A DNA stretch of 64,000 nt, taken from the NCBI GenBank assembly GCA_964398315.1, contig CAYNMV010000006.1, forward strand, positions 1 through 64,000, read 5' to 3'. The translations under genes and the position numbers were made by a program. Shown here in pieces: positions 56,925 to 64,000 of this stretch. The notes under the pieces were generated by a model. It was not told where the DNA came from, searched no databases, and was given only the letters and a program-made list of their open reading frames with translations. This DNA is from JADLCB01 sp964398315 (GTDB lineage Bacteria > Planctomycetota > Phycisphaerae > Tepidisphaerales > Tepidisphaeraceae). Positions within the stretch are counted from its first letter, which is position 1, and each line of letters begins with the position of its first letter.

Positions 56925-58325
56925 CTATCGGTAGCCGGGCAGAAACGCCTTTTCCGCCTCAAACAGCTCATTGGCCATGTCGCGGATCTGCTGGGGTGTG
57001 CAGACGGCCGCACTGAGCGGATCCAGCATCAGGGCGTGGATCGCCGCCTCCTTGCTCCGTTCGATGCAGGCGGTTGCGGCCAGGTCGATCATCCGCATGT
57101 TGCTGGCGCACACGGCCGCCATCTGGGGCGGCAACGCTCCATAGCGGGTGGGGTGGATACCATTGCGGTCCACCATGCACGCCACCTCCACGCAGCCATC
57201 GGCCGGCAGGTTGGTGATCAACTGTCCGCGTCCGGTGCCATCGTGGTTTATGACATTGCCGTGGATGCGGTACGGCCAATCCTTCTCGCGGGCCTCGATG
57301 ATCCACGAGGCATACTCGTACGACCGGTTCCAGCCCACCGGCGCCTCGCCGCGAACCATTTTCATGCGGCCCTGGTCCGCCTGCTGGCGCCAGGTCGGCC
57401 AGTTGTCGGCATAGAAGCGCGACCCGCCGCAGTAACCGGCCCGGCAGTATTGCTCAAGGGCCTGCTTATTCTTGCGATAATAAGGCAGGTATTCGCTCAG
57501 GTGCCCGCTGCTCTCGGTGATGAAAGCGCCAAATTGCAGCATCATGTCCTTGCGAACCAGGTCCGGGCGATCGCGCTCGAATTCCTGCACCGGTTCGCCG
57601 GCCAACTCGCGGCGGGCCATCTCCATCAGCCTGGGGTACAGGTCCTGGCCGGCGTGCTCCAGGGTCGTGAACCACGACAGGTGATTGATCCCCGCACACT
57701 CCCAGGTCATCTCCTCATAGGGCACACCGGCGCGCTGGGCGAGCACGCGGGAGGTGTGCTGTACACTATGGCACAGCCCCACGACCTGCATCTGCGGCAC
57801 CGCCCGGCCCGCGGCCAGCACCAGCATCCCCATCGGGTTGGTGTAATTGAGCACCAGCGCCTTGGGGCACAGCTCGGCCGCATCCCGCAGGATGTCGAGG
57901 AAGACGGGAATCGTGCGCAGTGCCTTGAACAACCCACCGGGGCCGATGGTGTCGCCGATGCACTGGTCGATGCCGTACTTGAGCGGGATATCGTTGTCGT
58001 ACTTCACGCACTCAACCCCGCTGACCTCGATGCAGTTGACGATGTAATGGCTGCCGGGCAGGGCGGTGCGGCGGTCGGGATGGGCGCTGACAGTCCAGCC
58101 GCTGCGTCCTTCCTGGTCGATCAGCCGCGCGATGATCTGATGCATCGTGCTCAGGCGCTCGGTGTCAATATCCACCAGCGCAATCTCGCCGCGCTCCGCC
58201 GTTTCGATCTTCAGCACATCGCTCACCAGCCGCGGGGTGAACGCGCTGCCCGCGCCGAGCATCGTGACCTTGATCGGCCGGAGCACCTTGCCCGGCAGGG
58301 CGATGGGGTGCTCCATATCCATCAT
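56925..58325 (-). CDS. Glycoside hydrolase family 4 (alpha-galactosidase/alpha-glucosidase type)
   Basis: This 466-residue protein is a GH4 enzyme, which uses NAD+ and Mn2+ and an oxidation-elimination mechanism. The NAD loop is LGAGSAFTPRLVSDVL near 23-38. The metal and catalytic blocks are VLNYTNPMGM, VVGLCHSVQ (Cys/His) and CAGINHLSWF. The layout is closest to MelA-type alpha-galactosidases. Starts at 58325, 58322 or 58418 are possible; 58325 best fits family length. It is the last gene of the regulator-led minus-strand locus and probably breaks down an imported oligosaccharide. Confidence 0.9.
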   Translation of the reverse strand: MMDMEHPIALPGKVLRPIKVTMLGAGSAFTPRLVSDVLKIETAERGEIALVDIDTERLSTMHQIIARLIDQEGRSGWTVSAHPDRRTALPGSHYIVNCIEVSGVECVKYDNDIPLKYGIDQCIGDTIGPGGLFKALRTIPVFLDILRDAAELCPKALVLNYTNPMGMLVLAAGRAVPQMQVVGLCHSVQHTSRVLAQRAGVPYEEMTWECAGINHLSWFTTLEHAGQDLYPRLMEMARRELAGEPVQEFERDRPDLVRKDMMLQFGAFITESSGHLSEYLPYYRKNKQALEQYCRAGYCGGSRFYADNWPTWRQQADQGRMKMVRGEAPVGWNRSYEYASWIIEAREKDWPYRIHGNVINHDGTGRGQLITNLPADGCVEVACMVDRNGIHPTRYGALPPQMAAVCASNMRMIDLAATACIERSKEAAIHALMLDPLSAAVCTPQQIRDMANELFEAEKAFLPGYR

Positions 58326-58533
58326 GTGGGCGGCGTGCCCCTTCTTGTCCTGTTCGGCCAGCCTGTGCCCGCCGTGGGGCAATTTATCATGCCTGGAACC
58401 TGCAACTGCTGTTGTCATACGACTACATGCTCCGATTCTGCGAAAGGTTGCCTGTCTGGATCGTGCTGAAAGGATCATGGTCGCTTCCGTTCATGTTCCG
58501 AGCGTTCCGTATCCCCGTTTTCAGCACGGGCTG

Positions 58534-60291
58534 TTACTGCACGTGCACATTCTCCACTGTGTCAGTTGTGACAACAGTTTGTCCGGCGTGCGGGCCGGGA
58601 TTCTCAACGGTATTGGCCATGACGGTGATGTCGGCTGCGTGGGAGATCCAGATGATTGCCTGCGGATCCACCCCGAACGCCTTGCCATTTCCGCCGGGGA
58701 CAGCGTGTGGGTTCACAAATGTGTTGTTCCGCACCGTCACATCGTTGGCGGAGGTCAGCATGAGATTCAAGCCGACCGAATTCTCCACCCGGTTGCCTTC
58801 GATGAGGATATTGCGGTGTCCGCCGGCGGGGCTGGGAGATTTGCCATCGCCTTCAGCGGTGAGGGTGATGGCGCCGGCCTGGATCGCGCCGGGGTTGATG
58901 GCTCCGATGTTCACCTGCCGCAGGGTATTGCCGCGGATGATGACGTCGGTGCTGTAGTCGGCCTCGTGCCAGAATCGGGTTTCCGGGCAGAGCACGATGC
59001 CCGCCAGGGCGATGTGCTCAACCGTGTTGTTCTCGATCACGCCATAGGATGCCTTGATGAGAAGGCCGCGCGCGCGAGTGTTGCGGATTTTGTTGTTGCG
59101 GACGACAAAACCGCTGCCGTTGCGATCGGGGCTGGCCACCAGGTCACCCTCGCTCAGGGCCAGCGGCTGGTCGAGCACCACCTCATAGCACTGCCGGAAA
59201 GCGGTCTCCGCCCGGCGCAGGTCGGGGTAATGTCGAAGCTGGATGGCCTTGGCATCCGGCGCCTGGTCGGTGGGGATGGGCGTGATGGAGACGACCTTGG
59301 CATCCGGCGTGGGAAGCCCGGTCCTGCTCACGCCGTGCAGGCGGTCACCGACCTCAAACGGCAGGTTCTGTTGCGGGCTGACGATGACGCGGTTGTCTTC
59401 GGCGGCCGCCACGAGGGCAAACGAGCCGTTGATCGCGATACCGTCATCGCCCATCGAGTCGAACGTGCAATCCTCAACGCGGGGACCGCGCGTGGTGTGC
59501 TTGGAGTGGAAGCTGTCGGCCTGGGAGGACAGCAGCCGGGGCGCGGTTGCGCCCGCCGGAGTGGGGCCGGGCCGCACCGTGCAGCCGAGGTACTGGTTGC
59601 CGCCACCATGCGTCTCAAAGAAGCCGAAACTGGTTGAGGTGTGCAGGGTTACGTTGCGCAGGGTGCAGTCGTGGCTGCGATTCAGGAACAGGCCATGCGG
59701 CGTGTTCGTCCTGCGCGTGATCGTGACCAGGTCGCCAACCGCGGCGGTGTCACGGATTGGCCGGCCCCAGGAAATACGGGCGATGCCGTCCTCGCGCGGC
59801 GTGACGGTGACGCTGTAACGGGTCCAGGTGCCAGGCTTCACGAGGCGGGTCTGCGGGTCGTAGAGGATGGCCCGCCGGCCCTGGTCGGCCTCGACGGTCG
59901 GGTAACCGGCGTCGATCCGCACATCAAACCAGGTGTGATCCTCGGCCATGGCGACAACCACACCCTGTGTGAACGGCAGGGGATCGTAGTCGATCGTCAG
60001 GCCGCGGATCTCGACGTTGCGGCAGTCCTGCAGCACAACGGCCTGGTCGAGGCTGGTGGCGATGATCGTGACGTCATCGGCGATGATCGTCAGATCCTTT
60101 GCATTCCTGATGAGCAGTTGCGGCTGCCTTGGCCGGGCCGGCAGGCGATAGGTGCCGGGCGCGATCGTCAATTCGCGCTGGCCGGCGGCAATCGCATCAT
60201 CGATCTGCTGCTGGAGATCCACGGCACGCAGCAGCCCGGGCATCAGCAGCGACAAAGCTGCGATGAGGATGAAAGTCAGGTTGTTCATCAT
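58534..60291 (-). CDS. Secreted right-handed beta-helix protein (polysaccharide lyase/hydrolase-like)
   Basis: This 585-residue protein has a signal peptide (NLTFILIAALSLLMPGLLRA) and then parallel beta-helix repeats with many N/D/G turns (NILIEGNRVENSVGLNLML, DVTVRNNTFVNPHA). The block CTFDSMGDDGIAING recalls the DD-G-N-x-H-G region of GH110/GH28-type beta-helix enzymes, so an alpha-galactosidase or pectinase-like activity is plausible but unproven. It lies 29 bases after the prepilin-like gene and before the GH4 gene, which supports a shared sugar target. Confidence 0.75.
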   Translation of the reverse strand: MMNNLTFILIAALSLLMPGLLRAVDLQQQIDDAIAAGQRELTIAPGTYRLPARPRQPQLLIRNAKDLTIIADDVTIIATSLDQAVVLQDCRNVEIRGLTIDYDPLPFTQGVVVAMAEDHTWFDVRIDAGYPTVEADQGRRAILYDPQTRLVKPGTWTRYSVTVTPREDGIARISWGRPIRDTAAVGDLVTITRRTNTPHGLFLNRSHDCTLRNVTLHTSTSFGFFETHGGGNQYLGCTVRPGPTPAGATAPRLLSSQADSFHSKHTTRGPRVEDCTFDSMGDDGIAINGSFALVAAAEDNRVIVSPQQNLPFEVGDRLHGVSRTGLPTPDAKVVSITPIPTDQAPDAKAIQLRHYPDLRRAETAFRQCYEVVLDQPLALSEGDLVASPDRNGSGFVVRNNKIRNTRARGLLIKASYGVIENNTVEHIALAGIVLCPETRFWHEADYSTDVIIRGNTLRQVNIGAINPGAIQAGAITLTAEGDGKSPSPAGGHRNILIEGNRVENSVGLNLMLTSANDVTVRNNTFVNPHAVPGGNGKAFGVDPQAIIWISHAADITVMANTVENPGPHAGQTVVTTDTVENVHVQ

Positions 60292-60320
60292 GCTCTGGGT
60301 CTCAGGTCGGCACATCCGGT

Positions 60321-61118
60321 CTAGTCGCGATCCCACATCGAGTTGTGGGGTGTCGTGGTGTGGTCGTGGAAGGTCTTGGGGTCCTCCAGGCTGGCATGGC
60401 CATCGACGAACAGGACAGCCATGCGCTTGCCGTGGAAGGCGTAGTCACCGTTGGGGAACACGACCGATGGGGCATTGGCGTGGGTGGGGATGCCAATAAA
60501 GCCGACGCCCGCGCCATGGTTGTAGAACCACTGGAGATTGTGCGTGGCATAGTTCTCGCCATCAGCGTTATTGCCGTACGCCTCGAAGGTCATGATGGTT
60601 TCGGTGGGCCTGCGCACCTGGGTGATCTTGGGCGCGGGGACCCCGTTGAGCCACGGGTTGCGGCGCAGGACAACCCCATCCTGCGGACGGGATGTGCCGA
60701 AATCGCGCACGCCATTCATGGTGTAAGACCGCTTGAAGAAGCCGGGGGGCGGTTCGATGGTGTTGTCACGGGGGCAGACCAGGACACCGGACTGCTGCGG
60801 AGGCGGATTGTTCTGGTTGGCGGTCATGCTGACCCCTTCCACGCCCAGGTAGGGAGCGATCAGCCGGTCCCAGTTGGCAAAGTAGGGGGCGGAACCGCCC
60901 GTCCACTCCAGATGCACCGGCATCGTGCCCTTGTGGGCCTGGGCATACATCTGTACCGCCACACCGATCTGGCGCAGGTTGCTGATGCACTTGACATCAT
61001 TGGCACTCTGGCGGGCCTTGTTGAGGGCCGGCAGAAGCACCGAAATCAGCAAGGCAATGATGCCGATGACGACGAGAAGCTCGACGAGTGTGAAGGCGTG
61101 TCGGCGATGTGGTTGCAT
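60321..61118 (-). CDS. Prepilin-type protein with H-X9-DG motif
   Basis: This 265-residue protein has a prepilin leader and helix (HAFTLVELLVVIGIIALLIS; Phe+1, Glu+5) and a C-terminal domain with HGKRMAVLFVDG, exactly the His-nine residues-Asp-Gly signature of the planctomycete prepilin-like paralogue family. These proteins are cleaved by prepilin peptidase and likely form pseudopilin structures. Planctomycetes carry dozens. Here it sits inside a saccharide operon, so it may help secrete or display the enzymes. Confidence 0.92.
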   Translation of the reverse strand: MQPHRRHAFTLVELLVVIGIIALLISVLLPALNKARQSANDVKCISNLRQIGVAVQMYAQAHKGTMPVHLEWTGGSAPYFANWDRLIAPYLGVEGVSMTANQNNPPPQQSGVLVCPRDNTIEPPPGFFKRSYTMNGVRDFGTSRPQDGVVLRRNPWLNGVPAPKITQVRRPTETIMTFEAYGNNADGENYATHNLQWFYNHGAGVGFIGIPTHANAPSVVFPNGDYAFHGKRMAVLFVDGHASLEDPKTFHDHTTTPHNSMWDRD

Positions 61119-61208
61119 GGCGTGATACCTCTTGATGAAGGCCTTCCGGCTGGAGGCCGTGTTGCTGCTGTCCGCTGTTTCACTACGTCGCCGAGGAGCC
61201 GGCGGTTT

Positions 61209-61808
61209 TCAGGGCCGGCGAACCAGCTCGACATCATCGAACGTGGCTGTGGCGGTCGACTCGGGATTGCTGCTGGCCAGGACCAGCAGCGGGCGCACCA
61301 GCCGGGCATCGGCGTGCACCGTCAGCTCATCGCTGATCTGCACCCATTCGCCCGCTGCGGGGCGATGGCGCTCGCCCTGCACGGCCATGTTGTCTTTCAG
61401 GATCTTGCCCTCGGCGTCAAACTGTTCGAGGCGGAGCTGGACGAACTGTCGTCCATCCATTCCGCTGACCTTGACCCAGGCGCTGAAGCGCAGCGTCTGG
61501 CCACCCTCAACCCTGATGCGCTGGTCGTTGTTGGCGGCCCAGCGCTGGTGCCAGTCCTTCGGATTGCTCAGGCGCACGGCGGCAGTGCCGGTGTGCGTGG
61601 TATCGCCGGCAACGCCATCGGTGATGTACGCCGGATCGGTCGCCCGCACGTGCCAGCCGCGTGGTGCATCGCCGGCCTTCTCCTCGAACGAGGGGTTGGT
61701 GATCAGGTTTTCGGAAGCGGGCGCAGCATCCTGCGGCGCAGCATCCTGCGCTGCGATGAACGCGTGGATGGCCAGGAGGGCGATGAAAAAGGTCGCTTGT
61801 TTGAGCAT
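61209..61808 (-). CDS. Secreted carbohydrate-binding-module-like protein
   Basis: This 199-residue protein has a signal peptide (QATFFIALLAIHAFIAAQ) and a single jelly-roll domain. The domain starts ENLITNPSFEEKAGDAPRGW, continues with TLRFSAWVKVSG and ends ATATFDDVELVRRP. This is the pattern of CBM4/9/22-type modules. There is no catalytic domain. The ATG at 61808 has GGAGAAAGA close upstream. It lies between the regulator and the prepilin-like gene. Confidence 0.82.
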   Translation of the reverse strand: MLKQATFFIALLAIHAFIAAQDAAPQDAAPASENLITNPSFEEKAGDAPRGWHVRATDPAYITDGVAGDTTHTGTAAVRLSNPKDWHQRWAANNDQRIRVEGGQTLRFSAWVKVSGMDGRQFVQLRLEQFDAEGKILKDNMAVQGERHRPAAGEWVQISDELTVHADARLVRPLLVLASSNPESTATATFDDVELVRRP

Positions 61809-61875
61809 CGTCTTTCTCCAACTTGGCCCGCGCCAGCCCGCTACCCTGTACTGCCTGTCCCGGATGCGGCCCGTC

Positions 61876-62958
61876 CTAGGCCAGGGCGCGCGTGCTGCCG
61901 CGCTCCACCAGGTAGGGGGTGATGCGCGTCTGCTTCGGCTCGGCATCAGGATCGTCAAAGTGCCGTTGCAGCAGGTCGATCGCCGCCTCGGCGTATTTGC
62001 GCATGTCGAACTCCACCGCAGTCAGCGGCGGGTTCAGATAGGGCAGCAGGAGCGATTCACCGGCGAAGGTGATCATGCTGATGTCATCGGGAACCGTCCG
62101 GCCACCCTGCTCGCGCAGTGCCCGGCCGACCGCCAGTGCACCGGTCCAGTGGACACAGAAGATGGCGGTAAAGTCGGGGTGATCGCCGCTGATCCACCGC
62201 CGCACGATCTCGTACGTGTGGCGGATGCTGTCCTGGCCCTGCGGTACGCCGCAGTCCAGCAGCAGGTGATCGCACGCCTCCATGCCAATTGTCCGCATCC
62301 CCTGGCGCCAGCCGATCACGCGCTCATGGACCGACCGCATCATCGGCTCGGACACGACCGCGAGTATGCGCTTGTGCCCGAGGGCGGCCAGGTGCTCTAC
62401 CGCCAGGCGTCCAACCTCGACATCATCCAGGCTGACACCCGTGACAGGCAGGTCCAGTGGCAGCTCGCGCATCAGCACCACCGGCTTGCGCGGTTTGCGC
62501 AACGCGGCGGTGATGTGATCGGGCAGGCGGTTGGCGCTGAACAGCAGGATCGCTCCATCGTTGCCGCCGATGGCCCGCTCCAGGTCTACCTCCGCCAGCG
62601 ACGAGGCGGCGGCGATGATCTCGAAGCCCCAGCCGCGGTCCTCCCCGACCTCGATCAGGCCCCGCACCATCGCATCGTAGTCGGGGCTGGGCCAGGTGGG
62701 GCGGATGATGGCAATGCGATGCAGCGACTTGGGCGCTACTTCGCTGATGAACAGGCGTGCCCGGCCGGTGGGGCGGTAGATGATCCCTTCGCGACGCAGG
62801 CGCTCCAGCGCCCGGGTGACGGTCGCCTGCGATACCCCAAAGCGGTTCTTGATCTGCTCCACCGTGTAGACCGGCTCGCCGGGGCGCATGAGCGCGAACT
62901 CTTTCCTCAGCGTGCGGGCCAGGGTGAAGTGCTTCGTGGATGGAAGGGAACGGGCCAT
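61876..62958 (-). CDS. GntR/LacI hybrid transcriptional regulator (AraR-like layout)
   Basis: This 360-residue regulator has an N-terminal winged helix-turn-helix of GntR type (YTVEQIKNRFGVSQATVTRA, then LERLRREGIIYRP) and a LacI-type sugar-binding domain from about 80 (IAIIRPTWPSPDYDAMVRGL, VSLDDVEVGRLAVEHLAALG). This is the AraR architecture. It probably represses the sugar genes downstream until a sugar binds. The palindrome TCCTG-TCTTT-CAGGA lies 16 bases before its start and may be an operator. Confidence 0.9.
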   Translation of the reverse strand: MARSLPSTKHFTLARTLRKEFALMRPGEPVYTVEQIKNRFGVSQATVTRALERLRREGIIYRPTGRARLFISEVAPKSLHRIAIIRPTWPSPDYDAMVRGLIEVGEDRGWGFEIIAAASSLAEVDLERAIGGNDGAILLFSANRLPDHITAALRKPRKPVVLMRELPLDLPVTGVSLDDVEVGRLAVEHLAALGHKRILAVVSEPMMRSVHERVIGWRQGMRTIGMEACDHLLLDCGVPQGQDSIRHTYEIVRRWISGDHPDFTAIFCVHWTGALAVGRALREQGGRTVPDDISMITFAGESLLLPYLNPPLTAVEFDMRKYAEAAIDLLQRHFDDPDAEPKQTRITPYLVERGSTRALA

Positions 62959-62973
62959 TTGACTGTCAGTTAC

Positions 62974-62988
62974 TCCTGTCTTTCAGGA
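62974..62988. promoter_or_regulatory. Candidate operator upstream of the regulator gene
   Basis: TCCTG and CAGGA are exact complements around TCTTT. The site lies just before the regulator ATG, where an autoregulatory operator would be expected. Arms of five bases are short, so chance is possible. Confidence 0.25.
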
Positions 62989-63047
62989 CAATTCGGCGGG
63001 CACTGGGCCGGCTCCGACGGTTCACGGCCGGCCCGGTGCCACACCAT

Positions 63048-63953
63048 TCAGCTATACACCCGGCGACGACGCCCAAGTCCCAGTGCGCCCAGCCCCAGCA
63101 GCGACAGCGCCGCCGGCTCAGGAACGACAGTGACCTTGATGTTGTCAACCTGCATGACACCCTGGGCACTGCCCCCGGCATTGACGGCGATGCCATTCAA
63201 AGCGGTCCTGGAAAAGTGATAGGGCGTCGTAACCGTGATGGCGAGGCTGGCGGTCTTGCCGGTGCTCAGTTGGGTGGCAGTGACATCGATGATCTGGGTG
63301 CTCCCATCGAACGGATTAAAGGTCACCGCCAGGCGGTAGAACTCATCGTTGGTATCGTTGTCATCGGTTGTCAGGCTGTAGGTGCCGAAATCAAAGCCAT
63401 CCGCCCAGGTGCCGGTTGTGCTGTCGTAGCCGATGGCATTGGCAAGGGTCGGACCGAAGTAGTTGTTGGTCCCCTCGGTGTCGCCGGCGAACAGGAACAG
63501 CCGCCCGGAGTCACTGCCCGTGCCGCGGCTGAAGCCGACCGAGAAGTAGGGGTTGGTCCGCCCGCCATCCTTCATGACGAAGCGCGGGTGGCTCAGGCCG
63601 TTGCCGGATGAATACGACTCGACTTTCATGTCGATGCTGAAAGTGATGATGCTGTCGGCAGGCAGGCTGGTGTCGAAATTGCCAAATGTCCCCATGTTTT
63701 GCTCCAGGCGCCCGGCCCCGCCGCCGGTATCAGTGAAGACAATGGTGCCGGCCGATGCGCCTGAGCCCGGTTCGACTGCGCTGTCCGCGGGGGAATACGT
63801 GTACCAGTTATAGTTGCCGACGATGGTATAGACATCAGCGCCGGAACCGGTGTTCCGCACTGCATCGGTGAACGTCTCTTCGAAGACAACCCGGGCGCCG
63901 GCGGCAGGGGCCGCCAGGGCAGCCACAGCAAGAATTGAACCTGCGAGCTTCAT
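63048..63953 (-). CDS. PEP-CTERM sorted secreted protein
   Basis: This 301-residue exported protein starts with a signal peptide (LAGSILAVAALAAPAAGA). It has a beta-sandwich-like body with many Asp/Gly/Thr turns (FTDTGGGAGRLEQNMGTF) and ends in VPEPAALSLLGLGALGLG followed by four Arg. The PEP motif, membrane helix and Arg cluster are the PEP-CTERM signal recognised by exosortase. No exosortase gene is in the window. It heads the minus-strand saccharide locus and could bind or display glycan-acting proteins. GGAGG lies just before the ATG. Confidence 0.9.
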   Translation of the reverse strand: MKLAGSILAVAALAAPAAGARVVFEETFTDAVRNTGSGADVYTIVGNYNWYTYSPADSAVEPGSGASAGTIVFTDTGGGAGRLEQNMGTFGNFDTSLPADSIITFSIDMKVESYSSGNGLSHPRFVMKDGGRTNPYFSVGFSRGTGSDSGRLFLFAGDTEGTNNYFGPTLANAIGYDSTTGTWADGFDFGTYSLTTDDNDTNDEFYRLAVTFNPFDGSTQIIDVTATQLSTGKTASLAITVTTPYHFSRTALNGIAVNAGGSAQGVMQVDNIKVTVVPEPAALSLLGLGALGLGRRRRVYS

Positions 63954-64000
63954 CTTTCCTCCGAGTAGCGAAATGGAATGGAATCTATATCGACATAAAT

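Overview
The window is high-GC DNA with long, densely packed genes and looks like a chromosome segment of a planctomycete, most likely of the class Phycisphaerae (inference). The signs are a prepilin-type protein with an exact H-X9-DG C-terminal motif, a PEP-CTERM protein, two chromosomal GroELs around one GroES, lipid A and outer-membrane genes (lpxD, skp-like, TolC-type), zinc-ribbon membrane proteins and a Ser/Thr kinase. A run of 100 N at 38354-38453 marks a scaffold join, so this is a draft or metagenome assembly. I found no tRNA, rRNA, CRISPR array, phage or insertion sequence.

Layout. 1-1176 (minus): a ubiquitin-like beta-grasp protein followed by a ThiF/E1-type activating enzyme cut by the left edge. 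1598-4414: a large Wzc/BY-kinase-type polysaccharide protein. 4.4-9.2 kb (minus): a DUF502 membrane protein and a skp-lpxD-TolC envelope group. 9.3-16.3 kb: a TPR protein, a phosphoesterase, pyrR-pyrB, a TatD-like hydrolase with a coupled small gene, a CE15-type esterase and argG. 16.4-20.8 kb (minus): small unknowns, a Gfo/Idh/MocA oxidoreductase and metY, which has a clear promoter and a roughly 345-nt structured leader.

21.3-28.1 kb (plus) is a nonulosonic-acid (sialic-type) glycosylation cluster: a Maf/DUF115 protein, a nucleotidyltransferase fused to a radical-SAM-like domain that has lost its cluster cysteines, then neuA, neuB and neuC. 28.3-30.2 kb: htpX and a PIG-L deacetylase. 30.6-36.8 kb is a chaperone block: groEL1, a small membrane protein, groES, groEL2, an unknown, dnaJ, grpE. 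It is followed by an FmdB-type zinc ribbon, yacG and an RNase HI with an added zinc ribbon.

38.3-49 kb: a gap-broken membrane protein, a KefB/YbaL-type antiporter, a zinc-ribbon membrane protein, a Ser/Thr kinase, MgtC, YjbQ, TatD, YraN and a HAD phosphatase. 49.1-49.4 kb holds two tandem 37-residue lipoproteins. 49.6-56.6 kb: an FAD-reductase-like protein with an altered nucleotide loop, RbsD/FucU, rnpA-yidD without rpmH, a HEAT-repeat protein and membrane-anchored unknowns. 56.9-64 kb (minus) is a saccharide-use locus: PEP-CTERM protein, GntR/LacI-type regulator, a CBM-like secreted protein, an H-X9-DG prepilin-like protein, a secreted beta-helix protein and a GH4 glycosidase.

The most interesting items are the ubiquitin-like/E1 pair, the cysteine-less radical-SAM fusion in the sialic-acid cluster, the metY leader, the twin mini-lipoproteins and the regulator-controlled saccharide locus.
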